Assembly (NCBI GenBank): GCA_036835325.1
Contig: DAITMF010000015.1
Span: forward strand, 1-64,000
Origin: CAMCHP01 sp036835325
GTDB lineage: Bacteria > Bacteroidota > Bacteroidia > Flavobacteriales_D > Sanyastnellaceae
Length of the DNA: 64,000 bases
Direction: 5' to 3'
Shown: one piece after another, positions 60,009 through 64,000 of the stretch
How the letters are laid out: each line of letters opens with the position of its first letter
How positions within the stretch are numbered: position 1 is the first letter of the stretch
The notes under the pieces: model-generated
Database searches by the model: none
Seen by the model: only the letters and a program-made list of their open reading frames with translations
What the model was told of the DNA's origin: nothing
Position numbers and translations under genes: made by a program

Positions 60009-61666
60009 TTTGTGAGGCCTAGAACCGACATGCCTTGTTCAAAGACAACGTCGACCGGGATGCCGGCATTGTTCACGCGTTCCAAGTCGGCTTGCAGTTC
60101 AGGACCGATGTTGCCCTTTTCGTTCATGAGGGCTACCACTCCGGCATAGTCGCCATTGCCTTGAAGCCGCAGAATGAGGTCGCTTAACGATTCAACAGCG
60201 TCGCGCATACCGTCAGGATTTACCGCGTACCGGCCGGTGGCCTCGTTCTTTACAAACGCGCCTTTTTCTTTGAAGTAATTGAATCGGAGCATGTTCGCCT
60301 TGCCGTGCGCACTCGAAGCGCCAAAACGCACCGATCTGAAGATGCCTGCCATGAAGGTGACGTAGTAATCCATCGGGTCGCCTTCAAGCTCGCCCAATTC
60401 GATGAGCCGGGTAACCATCCATAGGCCAACAATGTCGGCCTTGCCTTCTTCAAGCGCAGAATCTTGTTCTTTGAGTGCCTCGCGAACACTGCCTTTGCCG
60501 TTGATGGTGTTTTTTATGCCCAATCCGTGAGCTACTTCATGGAACATGGTGTTCGAAAAGAATGCATCAAAGGTGATGTGTTGACGCTGTGTTTCGTCAA
60601 TGAGCAAATCGGCGATGGGTACGAGAATTTGGTCAAATTTTGCGCGCATGGCGTTTTTCAACTGCGAGCGGCGTGTGCCGTGCGCTTGTTGAATTTCGAT
60701 GTCGTTTGGAAGGTTTACCGCGATTGTTTTGCCGCCCGAATTGCAATCTCCGGCGTAGTAAATCACGTCGTAGGCGTTGAGTTGAGCATTTCCGCCAATG
60801 TCGTCTTGTTTGTAGCGACTGTCAACCGGTAGCTCACGCTGCAAGCGCGGCAAAAACTGCGCGTAGTAGGCAAGGCGCTGGCTCCACTCTTTGTCTTTAA
60901 CCAAAATATAGGCTTCGTGTGCTGCTTTGTAACCGTACAATTGGTCTTCATAGGTTTCAATGGGGCCAAGCACAAAGTCGAGGCTGTTGTCTTTCAGATT
61001 TAACCAAGCCACATCGCTTGCGCTGTAGCGATCGGTTTCAAGGGCACGTGCACGCTCTTCAAGGTAGAATTTGAATGAGCTGTTGCTGGTAATTGCGGCG
61101 GCTTCACGCAGCAATGCAGCGGCCCGACTCACTTGAGCTTGATATGCATCGTGGTAATACACGTGTTCGAGTTTGCCTTCTGCACTTCGCTTAATCACGG
61201 TGTAGAGGCTGGTTTTGTGCGGGTTATCCCAGGCTTCGAACTCCTCTTTCGATATATCATGCGGGTAGAAATTGGCCCCGTCGGGTTTTGGGCCAACGCC
61301 TTGAATAAACGCGCGATTGCCATTGAGGCGATCCCAAGGGCCGTAGTTGACTTCGGCAAATCGGCGGGTTGCGTCATCGGAAATACCGTTGAGCAACTCG
61401 GTTTTATCGCCATACGATTGCATCCAGAAGATTTCATCCATCAGTTGCGCTGCTTCAATGAAGAGCGGGATGAGCTTCTTGTCTTCTTCTGACAGGGCAG
61501 TGGTATCCGTGGTTAGCCGTACCGTGGCGTAAATGTCCATCTCGTCTGCCGATAAATTCGCAGAGTAGCTAGGCATCGATGCCTCTGGGCTTTGCTCAGT
61601 TTGCGTTGACTGGCATGCACTCAAAGCTACGAGTGCGGCAGAAGTGACTGTAAGAATGCGGTTCAT
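60005..61666 (-). CDS. Peptidase M49-like zinc hydrolase, lipoprotein
   Basis: 553 residues. Lipoprotein signal with LSACQS. Conserved fold of the Bacteroidota M49-like family: GPWDRLNGNRAFIQGVGPKPDGANFYPHDIS, DNSLDFVLGPIETYEDQLYGYKAAHEA, NAYDVIYYAGDCNSGGKTIAVNLPND, then the zinc site MFHEVAHGLGIKNTINGKGSVREAL (HEVAH, about 375) and EEGKADIVGLW (third ligand Glu). Classical dipeptidyl peptidase III carries HELLGH, with one more residue between the His, so the form here is distinct. Probably cleaves peptides in the periplasm. ATG 61666 chosen over 61675. Confidence 0.85.
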   Translation of the reverse strand: MNRILTVTSAALVALSACQSTQTEQSPEASMPSYSANLSADEMDIYATVRLTTDTTALSEEDKKLIPLFIEAAQLMDEIFWMQSYGDKTELLNGISDDATRRFAEVNYGPWDRLNGNRAFIQGVGPKPDGANFYPHDISKEEFEAWDNPHKTSLYTVIKRSAEGKLEHVYYHDAYQAQVSRAAALLREAAAITSNSSFKFYLEERARALETDRYSASDVAWLNLKDNSLDFVLGPIETYEDQLYGYKAAHEAYILVKDKEWSQRLAYYAQFLPRLQRELPVDSRYKQDDIGGNAQLNAYDVIYYAGDCNSGGKTIAVNLPNDIEIQQAHGTRRSQLKNAMRAKFDQILVPIADLLIDETQRQHITFDAFFSNTMFHEVAHGLGIKNTINGKGSVREALKEQDSALEEGKADIVGLWMVTRLIELGELEGDPMDYYVTFMAGIFRSVRFGASSAHGKANMLRFNYFKEKGAFVKNEATGRYAVNPDGMRDAVESLSDLILRLQGNGDYAGVVALMNEKGNIGPELQADLERVNNAGIPVDVVFEQGMSVLGLTK

Positions 61667-61719
61667 ATTCGGCAAGGATTTGCGCTAAGTTAGCAAATCT
61701 CATTGGCCGATGTGTTGAT

Positions 61720-61992
61720 TTAAGAAGCGACGCCCATGTGATCAACGGGTGCGAACGACAGTATTTCGCGTCCTTTTCGGGTTAAGCTGTAGCCTTCACG
61801 GTTCTGTATGAAGTCTTCAACGTAGAGTCGGGTTACGCGTTCTCCGATGCGCGCTTGACCAATGCTGAGGTTGTCGTCTTCTTCAATGCGCTTCCAGAAT
61901 TGGCGTTCAATGTCGTTGAGGCGCATGGCGCTTCCAAATTGCCGTTTGTGGTTCATGATCACGTCAAGCAATAAGTAATTGTACTTGTCCAT
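61720..61992 (-). CDS. Small winged-helix-like protein
   Basis: Not recognised with certainty. 90 residues from ATG 61992 (MDKYNYLLLDVIMNHKRQFG). The order helix, helix, wing (RIGERVTRLYVEDFIQNREGYSLTRKGREILSF) resembles a winged helix, as in small Bacteroidota hypothetical proteins. Charge pattern is mixed. No partner visible; it lies between the M49-like gene and the degenerate acyltransferase, all on the minus strand but separated by 50-80 bp. Confidence 0.6.
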   Translation of the reverse strand: MDKYNYLLLDVIMNHKRQFGSAMRLNDIERQFWKRIEEDDNLSIGQARIGERVTRLYVEDFIQNREGYSLTRKGREILSFAPVDHMGVAS

Positions 61993-62074
61993 AGTAAAGT
62001 CTGAAAGGTTCTCGGTTAGGTGCTGCTGGTTAGGCAACAAGCGGACGCTGAATCTACGAAAAGTTACCGATTGT

Positions 62075-62641
62075 TCAGCGTTGAGTTTTCAACAATCGGG
62101 CTTTGTAGTCATCGTGCAGGTACCAGTAATAACTGCTGTAATAGCCTGCGATGTAGCTCATGTCACGGTGCTCAAAACCTGATAAATAAAAGGGGTTATG
62201 GAACTTTATCACTTTATGTCGGTGGTCAATGGCCACCAAAACCACCGATGATGATGTGCTAAGGGCAATGTCGTAGAAATCAAGGCAAGGAGTTGAACCC
62301 GGTGCATTGAGTTCGTTGTATGGAAAAACAACGCTGTACCGGCTGCCGCGTTTGAGGTGTGCGGTAATGCGGTCAGTAGACTCCATGCGGTTTGCACCAG
62401 GCCATTTGAGCGCACCGGCAGTGCGCAGCAGCAGTGAACTTTTCCATGACCACGCTGAATTGTTTACCATCACGTCGACGTCAAAGCGTGTGATGGTCTT
62501 CACGGCGATGCACAATAAAAGGTCTTTCCAAGAGCTTTGTGGCCCCACCACCAGAACAGTGCTTTTTTCTTTGCGGGGCACCGTACCTACAAACCGCCAT
62601 CCTTTTCGCTTGAAGTATCGTACGGAAAGGAATCTGATCAT
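62075..62641 (-). CDS. Degenerate PlsC-like acyltransferase
   Basis: 188 residues with the layout of short Bacteroidota 1-acylglycerol-3-phosphate acyltransferases: GWRFVGTVPRKEKSTVLVVGPQSSWKDLLLCIAVK matches their GW..EG..P......L..APHTSNWDF..G; later LNAPGSTPCLDFYDIALSTSSSVVLVAIDHRHKVIKFHNPFYLSG matches the C-terminal FY.IA....PI.LV..D..KK. But the catalytic H-x4-D is Q-S-S-W-K-D (His to Gln), and the PEGTR loop reads PYNEL. It therefore looks catalytically dead. It is coupled to aat by 4 bp (ATGA, 62638-62641). Confidence 0.65.
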   Translation of the reverse strand: MIRFLSVRYFKRKGWRFVGTVPRKEKSTVLVVGPQSSWKDLLLCIAVKTITRFDVDVMVNNSAWSWKSSLLLRTAGALKWPGANRMESTDRITAHLKRGSRYSVVFPYNELNAPGSTPCLDFYDIALSTSSSVVLVAIDHRHKVIKFHNPFYLSGFEHRDMSYIAGYYSSYYWYLHDDYKARLLKTQR

Positions 62642-63342
62642 AACGGTCGGTTGTCTTCGGAGGCCAGTTTCGCCCAGTTTCCCTGAAGGGTATCATAGGT
62701 GAGCGCGTGGGCTAAGGTATCCAAAAATTCGCGGCGGGGAATGTGCCGCGCTCCAAGTGTGCCGAGGTGATCGTTGTAAATTTGGCAGTCAATCATTTCG
62801 AAGCCTCGCGGTTTGAGAAAGCTGACAAGCTGAATGAAGGCGGCCTTCGATGCGTTGCTCACTCGGCTGAACATCGACTCACCGAAGAACATCCGTCCGA
62901 GCGAAACCCCATAAAGACCGCCCACCAGTGCACCATCCATCCAAACCTCCACCGAGTGTGCAACGCCGAGTCGGTGCAAGTAGTTGTACGATTCCATAAC
63001 ATCGCGTGTAATCCAGGTACCGTGCTGATCTTTGCGGTCAACGCTGCGGCATCCATCCATCACCTCCAAAAACGCTTCGTCAAAGGTCACTGAGAAGGTG
63101 TTCCGGTTGAGCACGTTGCGCATGCTTTTTGAAACCTTCAGTTCGTCGAGGAAGAGCACACATCTAGGGTCAGGACACCACCAGAGCACAGGGTCAGGCG
63201 GACTGAACCACGGGAATAGTCCCATTTCATAGGCCAACAACAATCGATCAGGCCGCAAGTCGCCACCAATGGCCAGCAAGCCGTCGTCGTTGGCGGCTTC
63301 CGGATCAGGGAACACAAGGTCGTCGTTCAAAAGGAAGACGGG
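62638..63342 (-). CDS. aat: Leucyl/phenylalanyl-tRNA--protein transferase
   Basis: 234 residues. Transfers Leu or Phe from tRNA to N-terminal Arg/Lys of proteins, marking them for ClpAP in the N-end rule. Seen: FPDPEAANDDGLLAIGGDLRPDRLLLAYEMGLFPWFSPPDPVLWWCPDPRCVL, then HGTWITRDVMESYNYLHRLGVAHSVEVWMDGALVGGLYGVSLGRMFFGESMFSR, and FEMIDCQIYNDHLGTLGA. Two copies of the dispersed motif (62933-62950, 63048-63074) encode VWMDG and VMDG parts. Start 63342 (MPVFLLNDD). A TACCTTTG box on the minus strand leaves a very short leader. Confidence 0.96.
   Translation of the reverse strand, partial: PVFLLNDDLVFPDPEAANDDGLLAIGGDLRPDRLLLAYEMGLFPWFSPPDPVLWWCPDPRCVLFLDELKVSKSMRNVLNRNTFSVTFDEAFLEVMDGCRSVDRKDQHGTWITRDVMESYNYLHRLGVAHSVEVWMDGALVGGLYGVSLGRMFFGESMFSRVSNASKAAFIQLVSFLKPRGFEMIDCQIYNDHLGTLGARHIPRREFLDTLAHALTYDTLQGNWAKLASEDNRPL
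62933..62950 (-). repeat. Dispersed CATCC motif, copy L
   Basis: CCATCCATCCAAACCTCC in the aat gene, encoding EVWMDG on the minus strand. Confidence 0.45.
63048..63074 (-). repeat. Dispersed CATCC/A-tract motif, copy M
   Basis: GGCATCCATCCATCACCTCC, AAAAACG in the aat gene, about 100 bp from copy L, encoding EVMDGCR on the minus strand. Confidence 0.6.
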
Positions 63343-63349
63343 CATGCTG

Positions 63350-63357
63350 CAAAGGTA
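63350..63357 (-). promoter_or_regulatory. -7 promoter box of aat
   Basis: Minus strand TACCTTTG, only 7 nt before ATG 63342, giving an almost leaderless transcript. Confidence 0.55.
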
Positions 63358-63381
63358 CCGAGAATCGCCATCTTTGCGGCA

Positions 63382-64000
63382 ATGGATTTGCAACCTGATC
63401 GCTTGCGTGACCGTCTCCTTCGCCCGCTGCCGGGGCTTTCAGCCCATGCAGAGGTGATGTCGTATGTACGCCAATCGGCCAACGAGGTTCGTGAACGTAG
63501 AAATGACTACCGCGAAGGTGCCGTGCTGGTGCTGCTGTACAAACATGTGGAAGTGTGGCACACTTCGTTGATTGTGAGGCCGACCTACGACGGTGTGCAC
63601 AGCGGTCAGGTGGCGTTTCCCGGCGGAAAGCGCGACACGGGCGATCCCGATTTGTTGTTCACGGCGCTGCGCGAGGCCAACGAAGAGGTAGGGGTTAACC
63701 CGCAAGCGGTTACACCTTTAGGGCAACTCAGTGAGATTTACATTCCACCGAGCAACTTCTTGGTGAGACCGTTTGTGGGAATGGTGAGTCAACGACCTGA
63801 TTTTCGCGCTGATCCGCGTGAGGTGGCCTCGATTCTCGAAGTGCCGCTTAGCCATTTTTTAGCCATTGATGCGGTAAAGAAGGAGACCGTTCGCATAAGC
63901 ACCGGTTTGCAAATGAAGGTCGATGGGTTTGAAGTTGACGGCCACTTGGTATGGGGCGCTACCGCCATGATGCTGGCTGAGCTGCGCGCCGTATTGTCAG
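63382..64000 (+). CDS. Nudix hydrolase, CoA pyrophosphatase-like (3' end off window)
   Basis: At least 206 residues, open to the edge, starting ATG 63382 (MDLQPDRLRDRLLRPLPG). The Nudix box is visible in the CoA-type form: SGQVAFPGGKRDTGDPDLLFTALREANEEVGV, with REANEEVG metal-binding helix, followed by YIPPSNFLVRPFVG. The N-terminal arm (SYVRQSANEVRERRNDYREGAVLVLLY) matches CoA pyrophosphatases, which split CoA and its derivatives. Divergent from aat. A CATCTTTG box (63369-63376) may be its promoter. Confidence 0.9.
   Translation, partial: MDLQPDRLRDRLLRPLPGLSAHAEVMSYVRQSANEVRERRNDYREGAVLVLLYKHVEVWHTSLIVRPTYDGVHSGQVAFPGGKRDTGDPDLLFTALREANEEVGVNPQAVTPLGQLSEIYIPPSNFLVRPFVGMVSQRPDFRADPREVASILEVPLSHFLAIDAVKKETVRISTGLQMKVDGFEVDGHLVWGATAMMLAELRAVLS

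Noticed and set aside
1..64000. tRNA, rRNA, CRISPR, phage or IS genes
   Set aside because: No tRNA-like T-loop with matching stems, no rRNA sequence, no spaced direct repeats and no transposase or integrase motif was found. The S16 and CATCC repeats lack the spacer layout of CRISPR.

Overview
The window is chromosomal DNA of a Bacteroidota bacterium, most likely a Flavobacteriales member of the Cryomorphaceae/Schleiferiaceae/Crocinitomicaceae kind. This rests on TAnnTTTG promoter boxes upstream of several genes, type B sorting (gliding-motility C-terminal) domains on giant secreted proteins, carboxypeptidase-regulatory TonB receptors, the Bacteroidota-type GlmU-like protein, DUF4294, and an S16 protein with an acidic tail. 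The species cannot be named from sequence alone. No tRNA, rRNA, CRISPR array, phage or insertion sequence was seen.

Layout. 0-7 kb: rpsP (cut by the edge), an HD hydrolase, an unknown exported protein, the 4.5S SRP RNA, an SDR coupled to biotin carboxylase, a DUF4294 protein and a semialdehyde dehydrogenase. 7-12.6 kb: a minus-strand series (lysophospholipase, EEP hydrolase, unknown, YigZ, GT-C membrane glycosyltransferase, GT2) joined mostly by 4-bp stop/start overlaps. 12.6-20.5 kb: methyltransferase, AraC regulator, pdxH, a CUB/PKD/P-domain secreted protein and a patatin-barrel protein. 20.5-27.5 kb: a compact polysaccharide locus (Gfo/Idh/MocA oxidoreductase, Wzx-like, Wzy-like, two GT4, one FemAB-like GNAT). 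27.5-32.6 kb: a signalling block with a receiver protein, a REC-PAS-histidine kinase, two near-duplicate NarL regulators and a REC-PAS-SpoIIE phosphatase. 32.7-46.3 kb: TPR-like protein, Lhr-type helicase, two TonB receptors (one with an ABC exporter), a TIGR01777 epimerase and an LVIVD-repeat protein with a dockerin-like end. 46.3-54.2 kb: peptide-binding lipoprotein, Lon, GlmU-like protein, a MerR/B12 (CarH-like) regulator next to an ECF sigma factor, and a methyltransferase. 54.3-64 kb: a choice-of-anchor L adhesin, a FucP-type sugar transporter, a 50-residue basic protein, a thioredoxin-like protein, an M49-like peptidase lipoprotein, a small winged-helix-like protein, a degenerate acyltransferase, aat, and a Nudix hydrolase cut by the edge.

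The most unusual signal is a dispersed DNA motif, CATCCATCC(ATCC) followed after 0-6 nt by C/A and a run of A. It occurs about 14 times in 64 kb, in genes of unrelated families, in several reading frames, on both strands and between genes. Several copies lie at gene starts. It behaves like a genome-wide nucleotide-level element (uptake-sequence-like, Chi/KOPS-like, or a mobile microrepeat) and is not explained by the proteins it interrupts.
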